Shown: positions 10,194 to 20,186 of the stretch, piece by piece
How the letters are laid out: the number at the start of each line of letters is the position of its first letter
Position numbering within the stretch: the stretch's first letter is position 1
Source of the DNA: Variovorax dokdonensis
GTDB lineage: Bacteria > Pseudomonadota > Gammaproteobacteria > Burkholderiales > Burkholderiaceae_C
Reading direction: 5' to 3'
Length of the DNA stretch: 64,000 nt
NCBI RefSeq assembly: GCF_030316895.1
Contig: NZ_JASZYV010000003.1
Location: 434,001-498,000 of the forward strand
Program-made: the position numbers and the translations under genes
Notes under the pieces: model-generated
Databases searched by the model: none
The model's input: only the letters and a program-made list of their open reading frames with translations
Told to the model about the DNA's origin: nothing

Positions 10194-12430
10194 GGGTGGT
10201 CGTAGCCAACGATGTCGGCAAGTGCCGGGAATCCGCAGATGGCGTGCGACGCCAGCATGCCGGACATGACAGCCGCCTCGACGCAGCCTTCGTTGAAGCT
10301 GCACTCGGTCCAGTCGCCCGCGATCGTCATGTTGGCCACCGACAGGTCGAGCGGCGAGATGCGGTAGGCGATGGTGCCCGGCATGGCCAGGGTGTAGCGC
10401 TCGGAACCCTTGAAGTTGGCCTGCATGTGCTGCTGCTCCAGCGCCTCCTTCAGGTCGTCCAGCGGCTTGCCGTCCAGGCCGACCAGCGCCTTGAGCACCG
10501 GACTCTCTTCAGGCTTGGCCACGTCGCCCGTGGCGGCGGGCCACAGCGTGGCCATGCCGCGGGTGAGCTTTTGATAGAGGTTGTCGCGCACCAGCTTGCG
10601 CAGGCGTTCCTCGTTGCCGCCGTGCTCGCGGATGTCCTTGTCGCTGAGCACGCCGGTGAAGTAGGCGATGGAGCGCGTCTCGTGCACCGTCTCGATGCCG
10701 TTGGCGTCGCGCCAATTCTGCTCGGCCTCGAAGGTGTCCGACAGGTCGCCCCACGATTCGAAAGGCGGCTCCAGCGCGGAAACGAGGCCCGGGCCGCGCA
10801 TCCAGCCCAGTTGCGTGGCACTGCGGTCGAGCCAGACCTGCGCGGACTGCGTGCCCACCGTCTTGACGTGCCTTTGCATGGCATCCCAGCGCGGCAGGCA
10901 CCTGAAGAGCCCGGGGCGCTTATCCGCTTCTTCGTCGCTGACGTGGCACAGGGCGCGGAAGTCGTCGATGCCCATGGCGAAGATCACCATGTCGAAGTCC
11001 TCGCCATCATGAAGCTCGATGCGTTCGGACTGGCCCGCCAACGCCTCGGGCTTTTCGTAGGCCCAGCCGCCGCCCTTGTCCAGCGCGTCGTCGCTGTAGG
11101 CCGCCACCTGCGCCTTGGCGCAGGGCAGCTTGAAGGTCAGGCGCTGCACGCGGGCCTCGGGCTTGCCCAGGTCCGGCGTGAAGTCGATCGATTCCAGCTC
11201 GTGCGCCAGGCGAAAGCGCACGCCGCGGCGCTTGAGCACGCTGTACAGCGGCGAGAACATGGCGTCGCCCATGCCCGAGCGCATGCGCCAGAAGAGCGAG
11301 CCGCGGTAGGTGAAGAACATGCGCAGTGCACCGCGCAGTGCCTGCCCGGCCGCCAGCGCCGGCTTGCTGCGGTCACCTTCGCGGAAGCAGAAGGCCAGGT
11401 CGTACAGCCCGAGCACAAAAGGTGAATCCACCGATTCGCGCATGGCCCCGTGCTTGCGCAGCCAGTCCATGCAATCGATCTCGTTGATCGCGTCCAGACC
11501 TTTAGGGTCGAACAGCACCCGGTCGCGGTACAGGCCGACCATGATGGTCATGATCAGGTCGATCACCTGCGTCTTCTGGCGCACCTGCGGATCGACGCTG
11601 ACCACGTCTTCCAACTGGCGGCGCACCTGGGCCACCAGCGCTTCGATGAAGGCCAGCACCGACGTGGTGAACTGCGGCGCCGGATTGTGCTCGCGCAGCC
11701 AGTTCTCGACGATCGTCAGGGCCTGAAGCACGCCGGCCGCGGTGGTCAGGGTGCCCACGCGCAGCAGTTGCGTCATGCTGTCGAGCATCACGCCGGGCGA
11801 TCGCATGGCGTCGAAGGAAAGGTTCAGCTCCAGCGCCTCGTCCAGCGCGGAGCGGCTGGCCTTGCCCGGCTTGCCTGAAGCCGGCGCGATCAGGCTGAGG
11901 ATGAGCGCCTTGCTCAGTGCCACGCAGCGCGCCAGATAGCCGGACAGGGTGAATGGGTTGGTCTCGTCGTCGAGCGGATCGCCGGGCATGCCCTTCATGG
12001 GAGGCAGGAAGCCCGACCAGACTTCCCACGCGCCATGCATGCGCGTCGCCACGCCGATGTGCGGCTCGGGAAAATACGCGTCGTCGAAGGTGCGATGCGG
12101 CAGCGGGCCGTGCTCGGGCGTCACCATGCCGTAGCAGTCGCGCATCATCTTGAAGGCGTTCTCGTAGAAGCCCAGCCAGATGTGCAGCCCGTGCTCGCGG
12201 ATGCGGCCTGCCGCGTCCCGGCCCGAGCCGCCCTTGCCACCCAGGCGGAAGCTGCGCTCGTACACCGTCACTTCGAGCGGCGGCACGAACTGCTCGGCCT
12301 CGCCTGCCTTGCCGTCTTTTGCGGCCTCGCGGCATTCATCGATGTGGCGGGTGAGCTGCCATGCGGCCGTCATGCCGGCGACGCCGCCGCCGACGATGGC
12401 CACGCGCATGGGACGATGGTTGGCCGTCAT
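10190..12430 (-). CDS. FAD-dependent amine-oxidase/desaturase-like oxidoreductase
   Basis: The protein has 746 residues from the ATG at 12430; an alternative start is 12410. The N terminus MRVAIVGGGVAGMTAAWQL is a Rossmann FAD-binding motif. A family-typical GGKGGSGRD segment follows about 70 residues later. The C terminus has MTIAGDWTECSFNEGCVEAA, the second flavin-binding block found in phytoene/zeta-carotene-desaturase and hydroxysqualene-dehydroxylase relatives. It is longer than the usual 450-600 residues because of a large central insertion. It is the first gene of the operon, and its stop overlaps the next start (ATGA). Association with a prenyl synthase suggests oxidation or desaturation of an isoprenoid chain, which is an inference. 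Confidence 0.82.
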   Translation of the reverse strand: MTANHRPMRVAIVGGGVAGMTAAWQLTRHIDECREAAKDGKAGEAEQFVPPLEVTVYERSFRLGGKGGSGRDAAGRIREHGLHIWLGFYENAFKMMRDCYGMVTPEHGPLPHRTFDDAYFPEPHIGVATRMHGAWEVWSGFLPPMKGMPGDPLDDETNPFTLSGYLARCVALSKALILSLIAPASGKPGKASRSALDEALELNLSFDAMRSPGVMLDSMTQLLRVGTLTTAAGVLQALTIVENWLREHNPAPQFTTSVLAFIEALVAQVRRQLEDVVSVDPQVRQKTQVIDLIMTIMVGLYRDRVLFDPKGLDAINEIDCMDWLRKHGAMRESVDSPFVLGLYDLAFCFREGDRSKPALAAGQALRGALRMFFTYRGSLFWRMRSGMGDAMFSPLYSVLKRRGVRFRLAHELESIDFTPDLGKPEARVQRLTFKLPCAKAQVAAYSDDALDKGGGWAYEKPEALAGQSERIELHDGEDFDMVIFAMGIDDFRALCHVSDEEADKRPGLFRCLPRWDAMQRHVKTVGTQSAQVWLDRSATQLGWMRGPGLVSALEPPFESWGDLSDTFEAEQNWRDANGIETVHETRSIAYFTGVLSDKDIREHGGNEERLRKLVRDNLYQKLTRGMATLWPAATGDVAKPEESPVLKALVGLDGKPLDDLKEALEQQHMQANFKGSERYTLAMPGTIAYRISPLDLSVANMTIAGDWTECSFNEGCVEAAVMSGMLASHAICGFPALADIVGYDHP

Positions 12431-12762
12431 GCGCGGCCACCCGGCAATCGGATGGCGACAGGCGCATCTGCACGCCACCTGTTCGTGCAGCAGCACCAGG
12501 ATTGAAAACGACGCTTGCCCACGCTGCTCACCTTTCCCGTGTTCTTATTCCGTTTCTCCACAACGCTGTGGAGCCTTGCAGCGACGAGCCGCCGGCGGCG
12601 GGAATTCTGTCACGAGAATTGACGTTTGTGATGCAAAAGTTACTACATCGGGGCGTCTGTCGATTCGGCGCACCACTCGATGGCCCGTGCAGCACGTGGG
12701 CGTGATCTCGATATAGTTTTTGCGCGCTACGTGGCGCTAAAAAATACGAGACAGGGAGAACC
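12431..12762. other. 332-bp divergent intergenic region
   Basis: This stretch separates the minus-strand flavoprotein operon from the plus-strand carbonic anhydrase gene and should hold both promoters. The right half is less GC-rich, with a TATAGT hexamer near 12713 that could be a -10 element. An inverted pair, GCGC-TACGT-GGCGC, lies near 12723-12740, followed by six A residues. No convincing coding frame was found. Confidence 0.4.
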
Positions 12763-13494
12763 ATGAAACGCTTATCGAGCGCGTGCTGCGCCGTCGCCAT
12801 CCTTCTTTGCGGACCGAGCGTCCGGGCCGAAGACAACAAGCCGATCGACTATTCGCGCCAGCATCAATGGGTTGGTGAGCTCGACCGGGCCCAGTCACCC
12901 ATCGACATCGTCACGAAGCAGGCACAGCCTGCCGGGCCGAACGAACCGCACGGGCTCGATTTCCGCAACACACGCCGTGTGCTCGGCCGTCTGCAGGACC
13001 AGGGGCACTCGGTGCGATTCGACACCGGCGCCGACACGATCGAGGCGCACTTTCGCGGGCGCTATTTCCGGCTGGTGCAGTTGCACTTCCACCTTTTTAG
13101 CGAACACGCGATCGACGGCGTGCACCAACCGATGGAGGCGCATCTGGTCTTCAAGGCCCAGAACGGCGCGCTGGCGGTCGTGGGCGTCCTGTTCAGCCAG
13201 GGCGACAGCAACCCGGCCGTGCAGTCCATCCTCGACGGCCTGCCCGAGTCGGGTAAGACCGGCAAGGAGCAGGAACTCGACGTGCGCGAGCTCCTGCCCG
13301 AGAACCTCGCCTACTTTCACTACCTGGGCTCGCTCACCACGCCGCCGCTGACGCAAAACGTCGAGTGGTACGTGCTCAAGCAGCCCGTGTCGGCGAGCGC
13401 CGCGCAACTGGCCGTCTTTCGCGAGCGCTATGCCGACAACAATCGCAAGCTGCAGCCTCGAAACGGCCGCCCGCTGATCGAATCGGGCGACTGA
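12763..13494 (+). CDS. Periplasmic alpha-class carbonic anhydrase
   Basis: The enzyme interconverts CO2 and bicarbonate using a zinc ion held by three histidines. The protein has 243 residues. A Sec signal peptide (MKRLSSACCAVAILLCG, cleavage near VRAED) directs it to the periplasm. The zinc ligands H108 and H110 lie in QLHFH, and H127 lies in MEAHLVF. The C-terminal signature GSLTTPPLTQNVEWYVLKQP is characteristic of alpha anhydrases. QSPIDI near residue 45 is also conserved in the family. The ATG at 12763 follows AGGGAGA at good spacing. It stands alone, upstream of argG, and periplasmic CO2/pH balance is the expected role. Confidence 0.95.
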   Translation: MKRLSSACCAVAILLCGPSVRAEDNKPIDYSRQHQWVGELDRAQSPIDIVTKQAQPAGPNEPHGLDFRNTRRVLGRLQDQGHSVRFDTGADTIEAHFRGRYFRLVQLHFHLFSEHAIDGVHQPMEAHLVFKAQNGALAVVGVLFSQGDSNPAVQSILDGLPESGKTGKEQELDVRELLPENLAYFHYLGSLTTPPLTQNVEWYVLKQPVSASAAQLAVFRERYADNNRKLQPRNGRPLIESGD

Positions 13495-13507
13495 GGGCGC
13501 GGACTGA

Positions 13508-14953
<1,446 letters not shown>

Positions 14954-14981
14954 GGCGCGACCGCGCCGCCGCACCGACGCC

Positions 14982-16337
14982 TTGGCCGCCTCCTCGCCGC
15001 TGCTCACCGAAGCCATCCGCGCCCTGGAGGCGGGCGGGCCGCTGGAGGATGCTCAGGCCTCGCGCGCGGCCGCTCGCGCCGCCGCCAGCGATGAAGACCG
15101 CATCGCCCATCGCGCGGCCTTGCTGGCCGAGCGACGGGGCCTGCCGGAAGGCCTGGCCCGGGCTCGGCGGATGGCGCCCTGGGTCTTGCTGGGCCTGGCG
15201 CTGCTGGTGACGCTGGCCGGCCTCGGACTGGCCGGCACGGTGGTGGATGCACAGCAGCGCCGCATCAATGTACTGGCGGCGCTGGTCGCGCTGCTCGGCG
15301 CGCACCTGTTGAGCCTGGCGGTCTGGCTGGTGGCGCTGCTCTGGCCGGGGACGCACGGTGGCGGCAGCGTGCTGGGCCGGGCCTGGCTCTCGATCACCGC
15401 CCGGCTGGCGCTCGGTCGCGGCGCCGAGGCGGCGGCGGTGGCGCAAGGCGCTCTTTCTCTCCTGCAGCGGGCCCGCCTGCTGCCCTGGCTGGCGGGCCTG
15501 GCCAGCCATATCGTCTGGGCCGTCGCCCTGTTCGCCGCGCTGGGGGCGCTGGTGTTCGCCCTGTCCTTTCGCGCTTACACGCTGGGCTTCGAGACAACCC
15601 TGCTCGACCCCGCCGACTTCGGTCGCGCCGTGCAGGCGCTGTCGGTCGTGCCGGGCTGGCTGGGATTTGCCGCGCCCGACGTCGATGCGCCGTCCGACCG
15701 GGCGCTGGCGCAGTGGCTGTTGGGTTGCGTGCTTGTTTACGGCCTGCTGCCGCGCATCGTGCTCGCGCTGCTGTGCGGCGGCGTCTGGCTGGTGCGCGCC
15801 CCCCGGCTGCGCCCGGATGCCTCGCTGCCCTACTACCACCGCCTCGCCGCGCGCCTGGAGGCGCTGGTGCCGGCCACGGTGATCGATCCTGACACGATCG
15901 CCCCGCCCGCCCATGCCCGTCATTCGCGGGCTGACGCCCCCTTGAGCGACGCCGCCCTGCTTGTTGGTTTCGAGCTCGCCCCCGAGCAGCCCTGGCCGCC
16001 CGCGCCGCTGCCGACCGGCATCGAGGCGCTGCCTCCGATCGACGGCAGCCAGGCGCAGCGCCAGCGCCTGCTCGACACGGTGGCGCAGCGCCGCCCGCGA
16101 CTGCTGGTGCTGGCGCTCAACGCCGCCGCGAGCCCGGATCGCGGCACCGAGCGACTGCTGAACGATCTGCTGCCCCTGGCCGGCGAATGCCGCCTTTGGC
16201 TGCTGGCGCCAGAAGACCGGCCCGGAAACGCCCAGCGGTGGCTGGACTGGATGCGCGCGGCCGGCTTCGGCGACCTGGTCAGCTTCACCGATGCTTCGGC
16301 CCTGCAGGCGGCCAACACGGTCGACACCGCGCCATGA
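14982..16337 (+). CDS. DUF2868 family membrane protein
   Basis: The protein has about 451 residues from a TTG start at 14982 and no strong ribosome site, so the start is tentative. Hydrophobic segments at about residues 65-90, 100-120, 170-200 and 250-275 mark it as an inner-membrane protein with a soluble C-terminal half. The family is DUF2868, which is found beside a DUF3482 GTPase, and that neighbour is present here with an ATGA stop/start overlap at 16334. The strict pairing suggests the two act together at the membrane, but the activity is undescribed as far as I know. Confidence 0.82.
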   Translation: MAASSPLLTEAIRALEAGGPLEDAQASRAAARAAASDEDRIAHRAALLAERRGLPEGLARARRMAPWVLLGLALLVTLAGLGLAGTVVDAQQRRINVLAALVALLGAHLLSLAVWLVALLWPGTHGGGSVLGRAWLSITARLALGRGAEAAAVAQGALSLLQRARLLPWLAGLASHIVWAVALFAALGALVFALSFRAYTLGFETTLLDPADFGRAVQALSVVPGWLGFAAPDVDAPSDRALAQWLLGCVLVYGLLPRIVLALLCGGVWLVRAPRLRPDASLPYYHRLAARLEALVPATVIDPDTIAPPAHARHSRADAPLSDAALLVGFELAPEQPWPPAPLPTGIEALPPIDGSQAQRQRLLDTVAQRRPRLLVLALNAAASPDRGTERLLNDLLPLAGECRLWLLAPEDRPGNAQRWLDWMRAAGFGDLVSFTDASALQAANTVDTAP

Positions 16338-17785
16338 GCAAGCCCAACACGGATGGCGCGCTGCGCATCGCCGTGGTCGGCCACACCAATGTGGGCAAGA
16401 CCTCGCTGCTGCGCACGCTGACGCGCCGGGTCGACTTCGGCGAGGTGTCCGACCGCCCCGGCACGACGCGCTACGTCGAGGCGATCGACCTGCGCGTCGA
16501 GGGGCGCGCCGCCGTCCGCTTCCTGGACACGCCAGGCCTGGAAGATGCCGTCGCCCTGCTGGCGCATGTGAGCACGCTGTCCGGCGACACCCGGCTCGAT
16601 CGTGTCCGCCATTTTCTTGCCGGTCCGGAAGCACGCGGAAGCTTCGAGCAGGAAGCCAAGGTGCTGCGCGCGCTGCTCGAACAGTCCGACGCCGCCTTCG
16701 TCGTCATCGACACGCGCGAGCCACTGCTGCCCAAGTACCGCGACGAGATCGAGTTGCTTTCCGCCTGCGGCCGCCCCTTGATGCCCGTGCTCAATTTCGT
16801 TCGCGACCCGAACACGCGCGAAGAATCATGGCGGGCCATGCTGGCCGAATCCGGACTGCATGCGGTGGTGCGCTTCGATGCCGCAGCGCCCTTCACCGGC
16901 GCCGAGCACGAGCTCTACACCGACCTGGGCACCCTGCTGCCCGCTCGCCGCGACGAACTGCGCGCCGTCGTCCGACACCTGGAGCGCGAAGCACAGGAGC
17001 GACGCGCCGAAGCCTGCCGCGTGATCGCCGCGCAGCTGATCGATTGCGCGGCGCTACGCGACGAAGTGGAAGGTGCCGATTGGGACGACACTGCGCGCCG
17101 CGAACAGGCCATCGAGCAACTGCGCCGACAAGCCCGTGCTCGCGCGCAACGCGGCGTCGACGGCCTGCTCTCGCTCTACGGTTTTCGTCCGGGAGATGCG
17201 GCCGAGGCGCCGCTGCCAGCGCTGGAGGGCCGCTCCTCGCCCGACCTGTTCAACCCTGAACTGCTCAAGCGCGCCGGCCTGCAGCTTGGCGGTGGCGCTG
17301 CAGTCGGTGCTGCGCTGGGCGTGGTGGCCGATCTGGCCGTGGGTGGCGCGTCGCTGGGCGCCGGTGCGGCGCTTGGCGGCGCCCTGGGCGGTGCGCTGTC
17401 GCAAGGCTGGGGGCCATTCGGCCGGCGATTGATGGGCCGGCTGCGCGGCACCCGGGAGCTGTCGGTCGAAGACGCGGCGCTTTTCGTCATGGCCGACCAG
17501 CAGCTGCGGCTGGTGCAGGCGCTGGAACAGCGCGGGCACGGCGCCGTCGCGCCGCCCGTACAGCCCGATGCGGCCCATGCCGGCGACGACCCTGCGTCGG
17601 ACGCCCTCAGCGACGCGGTGCGCGCCACCCGCCCCGCGCGCGCGCATGAGGAATGGGCGCAGACGCCTTCGCTGCGAGACAGGCTGTCCGGCACCTCGGG
17701 CGAGCGATCCGAAGCGGTCGACGCCGTCGCCCGCGACCTGGAGCGCGCGCTTCGATCGCTGGACGCGGCGAGCGCTCGGCCCTGA
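16334..17785 (+). CDS. GTPase / DUF3482 domain protein
   Basis: The protein has 483 residues with an N-terminal Era/Obg-like GTPase domain. G1 is GHTNVGKTS (residues 16-24), G2 lies in the threonine pair of PGTTRY, G3 is DTPGLED, and a later helical DUF3482 region carries a glycine/alanine-rich hydrophobic hairpin around residues 320-360 that could insert in membrane. The start overlaps the stop of the DUF2868 gene, so the two are translationally coupled. The canonical NKxD G4 is not obvious; NFVRD occupies its place, which may weaken guanine specificity. A role in membrane dynamics or envelope signalling with its partner is inferred. Confidence 0.86.
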   Translation: MSKPNTDGALRIAVVGHTNVGKTSLLRTLTRRVDFGEVSDRPGTTRYVEAIDLRVEGRAAVRFLDTPGLEDAVALLAHVSTLSGDTRLDRVRHFLAGPEARGSFEQEAKVLRALLEQSDAAFVVIDTREPLLPKYRDEIELLSACGRPLMPVLNFVRDPNTREESWRAMLAESGLHAVVRFDAAAPFTGAEHELYTDLGTLLPARRDELRAVVRHLEREAQERRAEACRVIAAQLIDCAALRDEVEGADWDDTARREQAIEQLRRQARARAQRGVDGLLSLYGFRPGDAAEAPLPALEGRSSPDLFNPELLKRAGLQLGGGAAVGAALGVVADLAVGGASLGAGAALGGALGGALSQGWGPFGRRLMGRLRGTRELSVEDAALFVMADQQLRLVQALEQRGHGAVAPPVQPDAAHAGDDPASDALSDAVRATRPARAHEEWAQTPSLRDRLSGTSGERSEAVDAVARDLERALRSLDAASARP

Positions 17786-17938
17786 GGCGCGGCGACACGT
17801 CCGCCCGCCCTGGCAGGCGGCTTTGGGCGGCGCGCCAGTTTCTCGTGTCCTACACGCAGCCGCAGCCCACTCCGACGGCGCGAACAAGCCCCTACAGCCA
17901 AACTGGCAGCACACAAAACAACGCACAGGAGCTTCGCA

Positions 17939-18013
17939 GTGAACACCATCATCTACGTCGTCGGCTTGGTCGTCGTCATCGTCGCCATCTTGTCCTTCTT
18001 CGGACTTCGCTGA
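17939..18013 (+). CDS. 24-residue single-span membrane peptide
   Basis: This short frame starts at GTG (17939) with AGGAG seven bases upstream and encodes MNTIIYVVGLVVVIVAILSF followed by FGLR. Almost the entire product is one hydrophobic transmembrane helix with a positively charged end. The strong ribosome site, tight helix-only composition and location in an otherwise empty 260-bp gap support a real gene. It resembles small membrane peptides I recall as common in related Comamonadaceae, usually annotated hypothetical. Possible roles are stress-linked membrane modulation or binding to a larger membrane complex. A CGTGTCCTACACG motif lies about 95 bp upstream. Confidence 0.72.
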   Translation: MNTIIYVVGLVVVIVAILSFFGLR

Positions 18014-18046
18014 CGCAGTGGGGTGTGGCCGGTGCATGATTGGGCC

Positions 18047-18895
18047 ATGGTCCAAGCATCGGCAACTCAAATCCCCCCTGATTCCACGGCGGGCGCAGTC
18101 AGCGCCCGTACTTTCCTGATCGTCAAGGCAGGCGCCACCTTCGATGAGCTGCGCGAAGAGCGCGGCGATTTCGAGGACTGGTTCAAAGCAGGCCTGCAGT
18201 CTGGCTTGGCCGGCCAGCCGAATGCGTCCACGGACAAATCGGCTGGCGTGCCAATCCAGGTGCTCGACCCCCGGACAACTTCGGACTGGCCTTCGCCCGA
18301 TCACGTTGCAGGCGTCGTTCTGACCGGGTCGCACAGCATGGTCACAGACCGCGAGCCCTGGAGCGAGCGCACCGGCCAATGGGTGGCGGAACTGGTCAGG
18401 GCCAAGGTCCCGGTGCTGGGCATCTGCTACGGCCATCAATTGCTGGCCGACGCACTTGGCGGCGAGGCAGGCAATCATCCGGTCGGCATGGAGCTTGGCA
18501 CCGTCGAAGTCGAGACGCATGCGCAAGCGGCGCACGATCCGCTCTTTGCCGAACTGCCTTCGCGTTTCGATGCCCACGTCGTGCATCGGCAAAGCGCGCT
18601 GCGGCTTCCTCCGGAAGCGGTGACGCTGGCCAGCAATGCGTTCGAGCCGCACCATGCGTTTCGAATCGGCCCGAATGCATGGGGCCTGCAATTCCATCCC
18701 GAGTTCGACGAGGCTGCCATGCGCGGCTACGTCGACCGCATCGCGGCCACTCGCAACGACTCGCAGGAAGCCTCCGAGGCGACCCACGTGCGCGTGGGCC
18801 CGACGCCGCATGCGGCCGGCTTGCTTCCGCGCTTCGCACAGATCGTGGCGCAAGCGGAACGCGAGCGCGCCGCGCCCAGAAAGGACCTGGCATGA
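18047..18895 (+). CDS. Class I glutamine amidotransferase
   Basis: The protein has 282 residues. It has the GATase1 fold that hydrolyses glutamine or gamma-glutamyl compounds. The nucleophile lies in the elbow LGICYGHQLLADALGG. The catalytic His/Glu pair lies in GLQFHPEFDE. The sequence VLTGSHSMVTDREPWSE precedes the nucleophile as in the GMP-synthase-like stand-alone amidotransferases. The ATG at 18047 is used; a GTG at 18023 is possible. Its stop overlaps the start of the phosphatidylserine synthase gene as ATGA, so the two are coupled, although no biochemical link is obvious. The specific substrate is unknown. Confidence 0.88.
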   Translation: MVQASATQIPPDSTAGAVSARTFLIVKAGATFDELREERGDFEDWFKAGLQSGLAGQPNASTDKSAGVPIQVLDPRTTSDWPSPDHVAGVVLTGSHSMVTDREPWSERTGQWVAELVRAKVPVLGICYGHQLLADALGGEAGNHPVGMELGTVEVETHAQAAHDPLFAELPSRFDAHVVHRQSALRLPPEAVTLASNAFEPHHAFRIGPNAWGLQFHPEFDEAAMRGYVDRIAATRNDSQEASEATHVRVGPTPHAAGLLPRFAQIVAQAERERAAPRKDLA

Positions 18896-19533
18896 ACGCA
18901 CCCGATTCCTCCAAAGCCCCGCGCAAGCATTTCTCGATGATCCGCGGGTTTCACCTGGCGGACCTTTTCACGCTGGGCAATGCCGCATGCGGCGTGGGCG
19001 GCGTGCTGCTGGCCCTGGCTTCGCTTGCGAATCGCTCGGTCGATCTTTTCCTTTGGGCCGCTGCCCTCGCGCCGGCCGCTTTCGTGTTCGACGTGTTCGA
19101 TGGCCGCATCGCCCGCTGGCGCCAGACGCACTCGGCGCTCGGGCGTGAGCTCGATTCGCTGGCGGACGTGATCTCCTTCGGCGTGATGCCCGCCGCGCTC
19201 GCCTACGCAGCCGGCCTGGACGGTGGCTGGGACGCCGTGGTGCTCATCTATTTCGTCTGCTGCGGCGTGAGCCGCCTGGCGCGCTACAACGTGACGGCGG
19301 AGTCGCTCTCCGGTGGCAGCGACAAGGTCAAGTACTTCGAGGGCACGCCCATCCCGACGAGCGTGGTGCTGGTGGGTGTGCTGGCGCTGGCGGCATGGCA
19401 GCAGCGCATCGGCGATGCCGTCTGGCTGGGCGCCATGCAGATCGGCCCGTGGGTGCTGCATCCGCTTGTGCTGATGTTCGCGCTTTCGGGAACGCTGATG
19501 ATCAGCAAGACCTTGCGCATCCCCAAGCTCTGA
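18892..19533 (+). CDS. pssA: CDP-diacylglycerol--serine O-phosphatidyltransferase (CDP-alcohol phosphatidyltransferase family)
   Basis: The enzyme transfers a phosphatidyl group from CDP-diacylglycerol to serine at the inner membrane, the first step to phosphatidylethanolamine. The protein has 213 residues with several membrane helices. The CDP-alcohol phosphotransferase signature is complete: DVFDGRIARWRQTHSALGRE followed by LDSLAD, giving D-x2-D-G-x2-A-R-x8-G-x3-D-x3-D. The MNAPDSSKAPRKHFSMIRGF start places a short basic leader before helix 1. Serine specificity is assigned from overall similarity to the short bacterial PssA type; glycerol or other alcohol substrates are less likely. Confidence 0.88.
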   Translation: MNAPDSSKAPRKHFSMIRGFHLADLFTLGNAACGVGGVLLALASLANRSVDLFLWAAALAPAAFVFDVFDGRIARWRQTHSALGRELDSLADVISFGVMPAALAYAAGLDGGWDAVVLIYFVCCGVSRLARYNVTAESLSGGSDKVKYFEGTPIPTSVVLVGVLALAAWQQRIGDAVWLGAMQIGPWVLHPLVLMFALSGTLMISKTLRIPKL

Positions 19534-19538
19534 GCATC

Positions 19539-20162
19539 ATGGCCAACGGACTCGATCAGCTTCTGGCGCTGGGCGCCGGCCTGCCTCTGGCGCCCCAGTG
19601 CGAGCGCTTCTACTTTCTGCGCCACGGGCAGACGGCCCGCAATCTGGCGCGCATCTTCCAGGCGCCCGAAGAGCCGCTCAACGACACCGGACTGGCCCAG
19701 GCGCGCTCGGCCGCCGAAGCACTCGCCCGTGAAACCATTGCCGCGATCCTGTGCAGCGATGCGGTCCGCGCGCGACAGACGGCGGACATCGTCGCGGCGC
19801 CGCACGGCCTGACGCCCGTTGCGAGCGAGGCGCTGCGCGAGCGCAATTTCGGCGCACTCATCGGCACCTCGTCGGCGCAGATCGACTGGGCCTGCATGCC
19901 GCAGGACGGCGAGACGCTCGCCGACTTCATGCAGCGCAAGAACATCGCGCTGGCCGATGCGCTCGGGCTGCCCGGCCCGGTGCTGGTGGTGGCCCATGGC
20001 GGTTCGCTGTTCGCACTGGCCGCCATGCTGGGCGTGCCGGTCGGCATGGACCTGCTGGCCAATGCACGGCCCTTGCGATTCACACGCTGCGGCCCCACCT
20101 GGGAGATCGAGGCCTTGTCGCCTCCTTCGTATCAGGCCGCGGACGGCGCGGCCATCGCCTGA
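19539..20162 (+). CDS. Histidine phosphatase family protein
   Basis: The protein has 207 residues of the phosphoglycerate-mutase-like phosphatase superfamily. The catalytic RHG appears in FYFLRHGQTARN near residue 28, the acid/base Glu region is ALRERNFGAL, and the second catalytic histidine is in VVAHGGSLFAL. The gene begins 5 bp after the pssA stop and is probably co-transcribed. The substrate is unknown. Members of this size range dephosphorylate small metabolites or phosphoproteins. Confidence 0.88.
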   Translation: MANGLDQLLALGAGLPLAPQCERFYFLRHGQTARNLARIFQAPEEPLNDTGLAQARSAAEALARETIAAILCSDAVRARQTADIVAAPHGLTPVASEALRERNFGALIGTSSAQIDWACMPQDGETLADFMQRKNIALADALGLPGPVLVVAHGGSLFALAAMLGVPVGMDLLANARPLRFTRCGPTWEIEALSPPSYQAADGAAIA

Positions 20163-20186
20163 CCGATCACACCGGACACACCCACA

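Noticed and set aside
12528..12839. 103-codon minus-strand frame near the carbonic anhydrase start
   Set aside because: Overlaps the carbonic anhydrase signal region and promoter. No ribosome site or motif.
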